A stretch of 64,000 bases of DNA, from contig NC_070560.1 of assembly GCF_026914185.1 (NCBI RefSeq), positions 2,533,501-2,597,500 of the forward strand, given 5' to 3'. Source of the stretch: Puccinia triticina. Lineage: Eukaryota; Basidiomycota; Pucciniomycetes; Pucciniales; Pucciniaceae. How positions within the stretch are numbered: position 1 is the first letter of the stretch; every line of letters begins with the position of its first letter. This document shows, one piece after another, positions 54,761 to 64,000 of the stretch. The notes below the pieces were generated by a model, which saw nothing but the letters and a program-made list of their open reading frames with translations, was not told where the DNA came from and made no database searches. A program made the position numbers and the translations under genes.

Positions 54761-55077
54761 ATTTCTCTCACATGTGGGGCGCTCTTACTGGCGTGGGACA
54801 CATTTTGAGATTAGTCAGAAATTGCTTAACATGTTCATTGCTACTAAGACTTAATCTTAAATCGCCGAGTTAAATGTACCACTGGGTGGTGAGGTGTCTA
54901 TTGACAACCCCCCTGAAGCCATGAGTTTTAATTGAATAAAAAATCAAAATGAACCCGCTAACTAATAAGATTTCCCCTTATTGTAAACCCTTCCTGCATT
55001 ACCTCCCCCATTCCCGGTCCCACCACGATTCCCGCTTCCCCCCCGTGTCCGCCATTGCCTTGCGCCCCTCCTTTGTC

Positions 55078-55866
55078 TCAATCGTTGATGCTAGGCCCCA
55101 AACAATTGCTTCTGAAACCGCCTTGTTTAGAGTGTTGATCTTTGGACCCGCTTGGTCCCTTTGGGATATCTAATCCTGGTCGCGTAGAAAGAGCTCCCCC
55201 TTTTGGCGTAATTTGTTGAAGGTGGAGAGGAATCTTGCTTGACTGGTTGTCTTTCTTGGCCGTTGGTTGGCCTGTGATTGGGTCCCAACCAAACCTGCAA
55301 CCCCCTACGGCGTAAGGGTTATCTTTGAACTCATCCTCTTCAAATCGGAGCACTTTTGAGTGTACTGTGGATACAATCTCCTTCTGGTAAATTGAAATGT
55401 TTGCCACCAACAAGGACCCATCCGGCATTGTCACCCGGTACGTAAGCGCGTTAGTCCGTACGTGGATATCATAGGGTAGCGTTGTCATAAATCCTTCTCA
55501 TTTGATGATTTGATCACAATTTTTCTTGTGGAGTGGTAGCCAGACTGCAAGGTTGGCTTGGCTGGGTATTTTAACTACTGCTTCAAAAAAAACCTGATGG
55601 TTCACTGACCATTCTTGGTAGGTCTGGAGGTATTTGCATGGGTATGGGTACCCGTTGTAGCGGTCTTTGTCCCCGTTGTCTGACTTCATCCTCTTTTTGG
55701 CTTGATAAGCTAGCGCCCGATCCTGCCAGACCTTGTTGAAAATGGTCAGCGGGAGTGGCGCCCTGAAAGCGAGGAGGTTCCTCTCGAAAAACGGCGTAAA
55801 TCCTAGATTGTCATTGGTTGGGATTGCGGCGTCGTTGAAGAGGACCGGTGTTCCGGTCAGGTAGGG
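55078..55866 (-). pseudogene. DIRS-A ORF1 (gag-like)
   Basis: An open minus frame from the inverted repeat junction (FNDAAIPTNDNLGFTPFFE) through IFNKVWQDRALAYQAKKRM, YNGYPYPCKYLQTYQEWSV, IPSQANLAVWLPLHKK to a single in-frame TGA at 55498-55500. It continues MTTLPYDIHVRTNALTYRV, a Lys/Pro-rich tail and a final stop at 55078. Position before the RT fits DIRS ORF1; the family is not well conserved, so the gag role is inferred from place. Confidence 0.7.
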
Positions 55867-55869
55867 CCG

Positions 55870-56090
55870 AAGAGCGCAGGCAGAGGTTGATCAGCAGCGC
55901 CTCCCCCGGGGGAGGCGCGGCACCCCGCAACTGAGTTCGCAGTGGTCAAGCGCTGAAACCTAGTTGGTTGAGGAGCAACCGGTACCGGCCTGCAGCAGCC
56001 GACCCGGAACCACGACTCCATCAGATTCAGCCGATCTCAGCTTACCTATCAACCCCGCTGATCAGGAAAACTTTTTTCGCCGACTAAGGA
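55870..56090 (-). repeat. DIRS-A right inverted terminal repeat
   Basis: Inverse of 38915-39140 with about one change per ten bases; the match includes GCGCCTCCCCCGGGGGAGGC, CTGCTGCAGGC, GTTGATAGGTAAGCTGAGAT and TTTTCCTGATCAGCGGGG. It directly abuts ORF1. Confidence 0.75.
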
Positions 56091-57020
56091 AAACTTAGGA
56101 CCCTCGCCGATCAGGAAACATTTCAAATGTTAGGTGGATCAGGACACTAAAAGTATGTCAAATTTGATAGCAGCAGCGACGGCGACTGTGAAACAGATCT
56201 CCCGCATCAGCAACACTCAGGCGGATACACAAGAACAGAGGGATACAACGTAGCCGAGGCTGACTCGAGAGTCGTCCACGCAGGTGCAAGACCAGCAGGA
56301 CAAAATAGAAGTGGGAGGACCTACCCACCCAAAAATTCCAGCCCCGCCTTCCAAAAGACCAAAGAAGGTCACCATCAAAGCCTCAACGAGGAGAATCCGG
56401 ACCAGATTGACATCGCGGGCTCCAGAAGGCAAGGAAGGAGAGATAGAGGAGGGGTTTGATGGGTTAGGGAAAGAAGGATCAAAGGGGGTAGAGGAGATAT
56501 GGGAAGAAATAGGAGGTGAAGGAGAGCAAGGGACAAAAGGAACCAAACCCTCGGCAGGTAACCTCAGCGAACTCAAAACAGATCCATAAACGGAAAAGGG
56601 GTCATGATGCTGAGATTTTCTGCAACACTTGCACTGTCCAACAGAGAATCCAGTAGGAGTAGCGGGGAGAGTGGAGGCAGGTTTGGCAGGACAGTGGCTT
56701 GGGAAGATGGACATCAAAGTGGCAATGCTAGAAGCATTCAAGAAAGGGATGGCGGCAGAAGCAGAGGGAAAGTTGGGTCAGGCAGACGTTTTCTACCAAA
56801 TCAGCGCTGGTCTTGGCGGGAAACCAAGAGGGGAGAACACCGAGCGATCAAGCCCAACTACCACCCAGACAGCCACTACCGCCAAATCACTGGCCACCCC
56901 ATCCACAAGGGTACAGACATCCCTCACCAACCCCCCCCACACCATCCAACCTCCCATCCATTTCAGGTTTTAAAGTACCGGTCCCGGTCCCTGCAATCAC
57001 CCGTTGAACTCAAGACTTTG
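56091..57020 (+). other. Charged plus-strand frame of unknown identity, broken
   Basis: The plus frame 56281-56589 (KIEVGGPTHPKIPAPPSKR, then a Glu/Gly-rich stretch) and, in the same frame after three close stops, 56629-56973 (LGKMDIKVAMLEAFKKGM, KLGQADVFYQISAGLGGK, Thr/Pro tail). Possibly the N-terminal ORF of a retroelement. A 174-codon Pro/Ser-rich frame on the other strand is less plausible. Family not recognised. Confidence 0.35.
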
Positions 57021-57034
57021 ACAAAATGTCAATC

Positions 57035-57115
57035 GGTTTTGCGCAGGGTGCCACCTCTCCCATTAGCACTCCTGGACTCAACCCACCTCCCGCTGCGCTC
57101 CCGGTAAGTGCACAG
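57035..57115 (+). repeat. Copy of DIRS-A end fragment (39150-39235)
   Basis: TTGCGCAGGGTGCCACCTCT ... CTGCGCTCCCGGTAAGTGCAC matches the inner part of the left terminal repeat in the same orientation, and borders the next minisatellite. Confidence 0.8.
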
Positions 57116-57117
57116 AA

Positions 57118-57388
57118 AATGCCTGGCAATGCCTGGCAATGCCTGGCAAATGCCTGGCAATGCCTGGCAATGCCTGGCAAATGCCTGGCAATGCCTGGCA
57201 AATGCCTGGCAATGCCTGGCAATGCCTGGCAAATGCCTGGCAATGCCTGGCAATGCCTGGCAAATGCCTGGCAATGCCTGGCAATGCCTGGCAAATGCCT
57301 GGCAATGCCTGGCAAATGCCTGGCAATGCCTGGCAAATGCCTGGCAAATGCCTGGCAATGCCTGGAAAATGCCTGGCAAATGCCTTGT
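57118..57388. repeat. TGCCTGGCA minisatellite
   Basis: About 26 units of AATGCCTGGC(A), the complement of the 29265-32343 unit. Confidence 0.97.
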
Positions 57389-58210
57389 CAGCCACTGAGA
57401 CAATCGTCCATGTGTCTACAATGATAATTACAAGTCATGTAACCCAATGGCTAAAAGCTATCTTAAGATTGACCTTGATCTTGTGTAAGATCCTGTGTTC
57501 AAGTCCTCCTGTTGTCTTATAATATTACTTTTGTTGCAATCATCACTTTATATGTACTAAACTGTATGATTTAACACTTATGTATTTACCTTGATTGAGA
57601 ATAATAATTTACTAATGGAGTATATCTCTCTATGGATTTACCATACATAGAGAGATTACATAATTATTCATGCAATTCCTCCTCTGAATTCCGTGGACCT
57701 CTTCCCCCTCCTTGGAGTTAAGGATCCCTCTGGGGCCTTGACTCGAAGGAGGATCAGGTCCCTGTAATATAAAAGGGGGGGATCTTTCCTCTGGAGAGAT
57801 CTTTCCCCCAAGATTATTACACATAAAAAACCCGCCAACCTTACTACAAATCAATAGTGAGTGGGGTTTACAATAATCAACTAACTTTCTCTTTCCCTTA
57901 CAGCTTTTTCAACCTCAACTCGTGTATTTTCTAGTTACAGGTGATTGTTATCACACCTGTAACTTGGAAAATAACCCTTATTTGTTCTAAGCTACGGCAC
58001 CTGGCTCAAGTCATTGTCCCGTCCCCTTACTTTTGTAAGGGAGCTAGCCCCTCCGCTATTCAGCGTCGAGGTGTGGTTTATTCCCATTGGCCTGAAAAGG
58101 TTATAGTGTGGCCCTAATTCCGCTGGCCGCTATCCTAGCCGCTACAGCGCGAACTCACAACCCTATCAACTCCGTGTCACCAAAGAGACCGGAGCTGACA
58201 TGCCTGGCAA
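57389..58210. other. Unassigned; weak tRNA-like SINE candidate at about 57440-57520
   Basis: TGGCTAAAAGC (A-box-like) and GTGTTCAAGTCCT (B-box-like) about 50 nt apart are followed by T-rich sequence. No copy elsewhere in the window. The rest is AT-rich without a recognised feature. Confidence 0.25.
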
Positions 58211-58541
58211 CAACGGTGGGCCGCTACGCTAAACTATCCGTAGCGTGCGCTATCTGCTAGTTTAGCGTTGCGTAGTTCCTGACACATTGCCGTTAGTTGT
58301 AGGGCCCGCTACGGGCCGCTACACTACGCTAACGGGCGCTAACAGCGCTATCAGCTTTTTTAGCGGTTGAATAGCACTGCTAGCGCGGATAGCGGCGATA
58401 GAGGCCCTGTAGTTTCAAGGGGTGCCTGTTAGCGGTAGCGGGCAATCACTTCCCGCTAACGGAAAACCGTGTTGATTGTAGTTTAGATCCGCTACGCTGC
58501 GCTGAACTACGACCTAAATGTAGCATAGCGGCCCACCGTTG
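58211..58541. mobile_element. MITE in the minisatellite, TIR CAACGGTGGGCCGCTA
   Basis: 331 bp with ends CAACGGTGGGCCGCTACGCTA and TAGCATAGCGGCCCACCGTTG, and flanks CTGGCAA (58204-58210 and 58542-58548). The interior is filled with CGCTA/TAGCG words. TIR style resembles hAT MITEs, although their TSD is usually 8 bp. Confidence 0.85.
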
Positions 58542-58912
58542 CTGGCAATGCCTGGCAAATGCCCGGAAATGCCTGGCAAATGCCCGGAAATGCCTGGCAA
58601 ATGCCTGGAAATGCCCGGCAATGCCTGGCAAATGCCCGGCAATGCCTGGCAAGTGCCCGGCAATGCCTGGCAAGTGCCCGGCAATGCCTGGCAAATGCCC
58701 GGCAATGCCTGGCAAATGCCCGGCAAATGCCCGGCAAATGCCTGGCAATGCCTTTCAAATGCCTGGCAATGCCTGGCAAATGCCTGGCAATGCCTGGCAA
58801 ATGCCTGGCAATGCCTGGCAAATGCCTGGCAATGCCTGGCAAATGCCTGGCAATGCCTGGCAAATGCCTGGCAATGCCTGGCAAATGCCTGGCAATGCCT
58901 GGCAAATGCCTG
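58542..58912. repeat. TGCCTGGCA minisatellite, with GCCCGG variants
   Basis: About 36 units; the first half has ATGCCCGGC(A) variants, the second half is uniform. Confidence 0.97.
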
Positions 58913-60952
58913 CACTGCCAGCATATAAGCCTCGGATGCGTGCATCCCTGTTAGTCTGGGATGCACACAACCGATTTAACATTGGTTGCGCGCATCCGAT
59001 GCAATCCGCATCCGAATTGACATTGGGGGACAGTAACCCAAGGGTTTTGCCACCCGATTCAAACTCGGCTGCTCCGCGGCCGAGCCAAAATCGGCAGGCT
59101 GTCTGGCCGAGGAATTGAATTCCTCGATCAGTGGCCAGCCGAGTTAACCTCGGCCGCCACCAATCAAGCAATGGAAGCTTGGTTGACAGTTCAACCGAGC
59201 TTTCATATGATCGGTCATTCATAACTGATCATATGAAAGCTTGGTTGCGGACCCACCGAGCAAAATGAATATCGGCTGTTAACTCACCGATGATTTCGAA
59301 TCATCGGTGGGTCAACAGCCGATGATTTTGAATCATCGGTTGTTAGCTCATCCGACGAAATCAAACTGGTCAAGAGAAACTCTCCGGGGAGAAGTTACCC
59401 TCCCCGGATAACTTTCCCGGGGAGGAGCCCTCCGGCAGTTAGCACGTTGAACCACAGTGGCCGAAGCCTGCTTGCTGGTCCAAGACGTCGACTTTCCGGT
59501 CCAAGCAGACTGCTCAGACTGGCAAGCAGTGCTGGCCGATCACTTAGAGGTACCTCCTTGGCAAGCAGGTCAGCCTGCTTGCCGAGCAGATACTTATACC
59601 TGCTTCGCCAGTAGGTCAACCTGCCAAGCTGCTGGCCGAGCAGGTTCAGGTACCTGGTCAGCGAGCAGGTCAACCTGCTGGCCAGGCAGGTAACTGTGCC
59701 TTGTCGCCAGGCACCTGAGCACCTGCTCGGCGAGCAGGTTGACCTACTCGCCGAGCAGGTAAAAGCTCGCCGAGAGGGTACTTTTACCTGCTCGGCCATC
59801 AGGATGACCTGCTTGCCGAGCAGGTACAGCTACAGGTATTTTCTCCGGCTCGGCCGGCAGGTCATCCTGCTGGCCGAGCAGGTAAAAGCTCGCCGAGAGT
59901 CTACTTTTACCTGCTCGGCCATCAGGATGACCTGCTTGCCGAGGAGGTACAGTTACAGGTACCTGCTCCGGCTCGGCCGGCAGGTCATCCTGCTGGCCAA
60001 GCAGGTAACAGTACCTGCTCGGAGCAGGTTGACCGACTCGCCAAGCAGGTAAAAGCTCGCCCAGAGGCTACTTTTACCTGCTCGGCCATCAGAATGACCT
60101 GCTTGCCGAGCAGGTACAGTTACAGGTACCTGCTCCGGCTCGGCCGGCAGGTCATCCTGCTGGCCAAGCAGGTAACAGTACCTGCTCGGAGCAGGTTGAC
60201 CGACTCGCCAAGCAGGTAAAAGCACGCCGAGAGGCTACTTTTACCTGCTCAGCCATCAGGATGACCTGCTTGCCGAGCAGGTACAGTTACAGGTACCTGC
60301 TCCGGCTCGGCCGGCAGGTCATCCTGCTGGCCGAGCAGGTAAAAGCTCGCCGAGAGGGTACTTTTACCTGCTCGGACATCAGGATGACCTGGTCGCCAAG
60401 CAGGTACAGTGCTGCTCCGGCTTGGCCAGCAGGTTGACCTACTCGCCGAGAAGGTAAAAGCTTGCCGAGCAGGTACCTCTACCTGCTCGGCCATCATGAT
60501 GACCTGCTCGCCAAGCAGGTGCTTTTACCTGCTTTGAAAGCAGGTTGACCTGCTCGTCAAGCAGATACCTGTAGCCGCTGCAAAGTCAAGCGGGAACAAG
60601 TACCTGCTTGCCGAGCAGGTACAGGCATGTGCTGCTCGCCGAGCAGCAACCGTGAAACCATTACGACACATGTATTGTAATGGCCAATACAGAGAATCGG
60701 AAGCGGCAAAAAATTCATGTATTTTTTGAAAGTTGTAGCACATTGCTGTAACAATGCGCTACTGCTGCAATGTATCGGCCTCGCAGATCTGAATTTCTCA
60801 GCGCATGGGGAAATCTTGGCCGGCCGCTACAAATACTGCTAAAGCAGTTTTCCTGGCAGCAAACTGCTAAAGCAGTTTTCCTGGGAGCAAACTGCTAAAG
60901 CAGTTTTCCTGAGAGCAAACTGCTAAAGCAGTTTTTGTGGGAGCAAACTCCA
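58913..60952 (+). mobile_element. CACTA-3, left end
   Basis: It starts CACTGCCAGCATATAAGCC and follows CACTA-2 (21518) block by block: GATGCATCC words, CCGATGATT palindromes (59280-59345), GAGCAGGTA hairpins (59540-60640), then four short units of the AAACTGCTAAAGCAGTTTTC satellite (60830-60952). hAT-2 interrupts it at 60953. No right end or transposase in the window. Confidence 0.7.
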
Positions 60953-63900
60953 CAGTAGGGATGGCAAAGAGGTACCCGTTTGGCGGTACCCGGTACCACC
61001 CAGGGGGTACCGCTTGTACCCGCCTGACACCCGTCCGGCGGTGCCGGGTGCGGTGCCGGGTACGTGATTTTCCCAAAAAAAAGGCACACAGCCGGGTACC
61101 GCCCAGACATACCCGCCATCCCCGTCCATATCCCCCTACCCCCGCCGGGGGTAGGGGGATTTGGACAGGAAGTCCAAGCCGGAAATCAAGTTTCACCTTG
61201 ACATCCAACCACAAACCAACCTGCAATGGCCACCCGCAAGCAAAAAAAAGCCAACCCATCCCGTGATTCATCCGCCTCACCCCCTGCAAATGACAAACCC
61301 AAGGCAGCCAGCAAAACTCCTCTCAATATTACTCCATCTAGCAGTCAGCCGCCTGCGTCTGGAGGACGCCCTCTCACTGACAAGGAAGAGTTACGTGTGT
61401 AAAACCTTCCATTTTCTATTTCAATATAGTTTGACATTGCCTTCTGACTAAGTAATTATCCAGGAAAGGCTCAGAAAGTAGCTACAAATGGAATCAGTTC
61501 CAGCTACAAATCATATGCGACACCCGAGCTGTCCAATCAGCTTGACAAGCACGGTCGTCGAATGATTGCTTATCCTTGCCAGATGTAAGATTGAATCTGT
61601 CTTCTAAGTCTCTCTTCCAAAATAATCTATGAGCTAACATCCTTAATCAGACGTGGAACAAAGATCAACCACCCAACATCGGACTCCTCTTGTGGAAACT
61701 TAAACAAACACGCTTCAATCTGCCTCTGGAAACAAGCCAAGGACAAAAAGAAATCCAATTTGGCCAGTTGTGGAATCAGGGGGACCGGAGACATCAATCC
61801 AAAAGAGGTAAAAATCTTAATGTGTGAATTGATTGTGATAAGAAAGCTGACATTTAAACTACCCAACTAGGTTGCCCAACTCTGTGCGGTATGGTGTGCC
61901 GAGGCGGCGAGGCCCTTTTCAGCTCTGGCTGATCCTAGCCATTGGGCAATCCTCCATCCAACAGTTGACAAGAACTTACCATGCAGACAAACGGTTTTGA
62001 GTGACATCCACATGCTTTACTCAGCAATACAACAGAGCTACTGTTCTGTTTTGAAAGTGAGTCAGTTTCCTTTAATATTGATTTGTTGGCTGACCCTTGT
62101 TCAATGTTATCTTAGGCACACACCGGGGCAATGTACTTAGGTGTGGATGTGTGGCAGTCCCCCAACAGGTTTGACATCCTGGGGGTTGTGATCTACCGGT
62201 TAGAACTCCATGAAACCGGCGATATAGATACAGAAGCAATGCTAGAGGCCATGCCTCTTGACTTTATTTGTCTCTCCCAGAGTCACACTAGTGAATACTT
62301 AGCTGAGACGGTACGTCTGGTAGTTGAGAAATTTGGGATTCAGCAAAAGGTTAGACTTTCATCATCTTTTTTTGGTCCACATTGTCTTCTTTTGATCGCT
62401 CCAAAGGCTGAACATTCTTATTTACTTCAGATATGGGGGATAGTAAGCAACAACGCTTCCAACAACAAAGTCATGGTAAACGAGCTCAAGAAGCTCAAGT
62501 TGACTCGCTTCCAAGGGGAGGCACAGTGGGTACGTTGTTTCGCCCATGTGCTTAACTTGATTTTCCAAAGTATCCTCCGCCCCTTTGGAGCTCAGAAGAA
62601 AGCAAAGTCTTCACAAAATCCAACAACAACGGTCCCTGACGGCTCAGACACTTTGGAATCATCCGACAATGACAATGCAGCACTGCAGATAAGGCCGTAA
62701 GCACCACTCCACCTTGTTTTGGATTCAGGCTCTCGCCCCTGAGTCTCTTTTTTCTCCCAGCTTCACCCGCGAGATAGACGACCAATCTGATGAAGAAAAT
62801 ATTGGAAGCAAGCGGGATTCTATCAACGGACAAGACTCAGATGATACTGAATTGCTCAGTCTGGACGACATTGATAATGCTAGCAATGAGGACAATGATG
62901 ATTGCTATACAAGTGATTGCTGCAGAAGATCTCTGGCTAAAGTAAGACCTTAACTTGATTATATTGATTGAAGGAATCAGAACTGACACCTTATTTTACA
63001 GTTTTGTGCTGTTGCTAAGAAATTGAGGTACTCCCCAAACTCCAAGGCTCACTTTCCCAATATCTGCGCTGAAATGGGGTGTGCAACACCTCATACAATT
63101 GAACGCGACGTACGTACCCGATGGAATTCAACTCTTTTGCAACTCCAGGGCATTATCAGATGCGAGTCCGCCATGTAAGTCATTATTTTTCCAGATTTCC
63201 TCATATATCTACAACTAATGCTTCACCCCAGCCTCAAGTGGCAGTGTCATAAACGGCATGGGTTTGACCGGAAATACTATTTGAACCAGTCAGACTTGGA
63301 CTTGGCTCATGATTTGGTCGATGTGCTCAACCGTTTCTACAAGATTACGCTTCAAGTGTTGGTAACAGGCTCGGATCGCTTGGCAAACATTGTCATGTTC
63401 ATTGATCAAATAACTGAACATCTATCAACAGCAATCAGTTGTTCTAAATATCCACCCGCTTTAAGGAATGCCTGTTGGCTTGGTTTGAAAATAACCAACA
63501 AATATTACAGCCTAACCAATACCTCCTCTCTTTATAGGATTGCAATTGGTATGTTGAAGTTTCTTATCTACATCTCATGCGTTTGATCTAATACATTTCA
63601 ATCCAGTCCTTCATCCATCTTTTAGGGACGAGTACTTCAAATCAGCCAAATGGTAGCCGGAATGGATCGCCAAAGCTATACGACTGACTCGGGATATGTG
63701 GGTAACATTTTATAAGCCTGAACCACCAAATTCAACCCCTGTGGCATCATCGACAGTAAACGCAATTACTTCCAAGGTAAATTTCTCCGTTTTTTGACAA
63801 AAACTCAGTTGGTTTTGTCATCCTGAGGACTAATATCCACCTTAATATTCCACAGCCTAGGACCAGCATGCTTGCTGGACTTGGTAGTGCTGCTGCAGCT

Positions 63901-64000
63901 TGAGGCGGACACCTCTTGTCTGACCCGTTGGATGCTTGGCTTGCCAGGGGACTCATAATGGATGGTAACGAACCCGTAAATCCGCTGAGGTGGTGGCTCC
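60953..64000 (+). mobile_element. hAT-2 DNA transposon, right end outside
   Basis: It begins CAGTAGGGATGGCAAAGAGG, a hAT-type terminus, within a unit of the CACTA-3 satellite; the 8 nt before it (AAACTCCA) would be the TSD. Just inside are repeated GGTACCCG words in both orientations (60975-61130). The transposase follows in the plus sense. Confidence 0.7.
61226..64000 (+). pseudogene. hAT-2 transposase, multi-exon
   Basis: ATG at 61226 (MATRKQKKANPSRDSS). Likely exons, joined at GT...AG introns of about 60-80 nt: 61226-61393, 61466-61583, BED-finger exon 61651-61807 (GTKINHPTSDSSCGNLNKHA...C), 61870-62055, then 62117-62700 (YLGVDVWQSPNRFDILGVV; after an intron at about 62350-62430 IVSNNASNNKVMVNEL and WVRCFAHVLNLI). 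Later come an acidic stretch, RTRWNSTLLQLQGI (63100-63170), FDRKYYLNQSDLDLAHDL, and the start of the C-terminal hAT dimerisation domain (DPLDAWLAGGLIM). Defects: the second finger Cys is Arg, the catalytic Asp of SDNASNN is Asn (62449-62451), TAG at 63652-63654, TGA at about 63901. The gene leaves the window. Confidence 0.82.

Larger units (their letters stand above)
38915..56090 (-). mobile_element. DIRS-A element, interrupted by a solo LTR and a CACTA-like element
   Basis: A DIRS gag-RT-RNase H series on the minus strand runs from 55866 down to 39736, with the RT cut by the 12.6-kb insert 41257-53874 and the RNase H by the solo LTR 40014-40733. Near-identical inverted sequences flank the series at 38915-39140 and 55870-56090. 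DIRS elements are bounded by inverted terminal repeats instead of LTRs, so these are the likely ends. The tyrosine recombinase expected between 39736 and 39235 is missing. Confidence 0.68.

Noticed and set aside
56217..56741. 174-codon Pro/Ser-rich minus-strand gene with a Cys cluster
   Set aside because: The opposite strand has more protein-like charged composition over the same span; no family match, no introns or promoter seen.

Overview
The window looks like the repeat-rich compartment of a filamentous fungal nuclear genome, most likely a basidiomycete rust (Pucciniales). The evidence is introns of about 50-80 nt inside genes, DIRS, chromovirus, copia, LINE, hAT and CACTA-like elements nested in each other, many solo LTRs, and almost no ordinary host genes. 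The lineage is inferred from this composition, not proved. Coordinates of nested elements come from matching target-site duplications (TSDs) and from reading frames that rejoin across the insertions.

Layout. 1-1947: 5' end of a minus-strand Gypsy-like element (gag with zinc knuckle, a very long tRNA-Tyr-like primer-binding site, LTR). 2278-5302: DIRS-like element (RT-RNase H with two stops, then a tyrosine recombinase). About 5826-18565: hAT-1, split by a full chromovirus (Gypsy-1, 5947-15980, TSD CCCAA). Gypsy-1 itself carries two solo LTRs, one unclassified insert and, in its 5' LTR, a 355-bp TRIM whose two identical LTRs each hold a tRNA-like Pol III unit. 19804-21517: copia-1, cut by a CACTA-like end with large satellite arrays (21518-24412). 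25178-29262: copia-2 and Gypsy-2 remnants with solo LTRs. 29265-32343: 3-kb TGCCAGGCA minisatellite. 32749-36068: LINE ORF1 split by two solo LTRs. 36250-38905: hairpin-rich repeats and LTR pieces. 38915-56090: DIRS-A, with inverted terminal repeats, split by a solo LTR and by a 12.6-kb CACTA-like element (41257-53874, TSD CCA). That element carries satellites, a solo LTR, a captured recombinase fragment, a MITE and one intact two-exon gene (47743-48257). 57118-60952: more minisatellites, a MITE and a third CACTA-like end. 60953-64000: hAT-2, running off the window.

How it fits together. The only gene that looks intact and not obviously transposon-derived is the 152-codon gene at 47743-48257. 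The transposon genes are mostly dead, and in a patterned way: catalytic aspartates are repeatedly turned into asparagine by G-to-A at CpG, and arginine CGA codons into TGA stops, as expected from cytosine-methylation decay. The TRIM is the youngest-looking element (its LTRs are identical) and the most unusual: an LTR that doubles as a Pol III tRNA-like gene, primed on the anticodon arm of initiator tRNA-Met.
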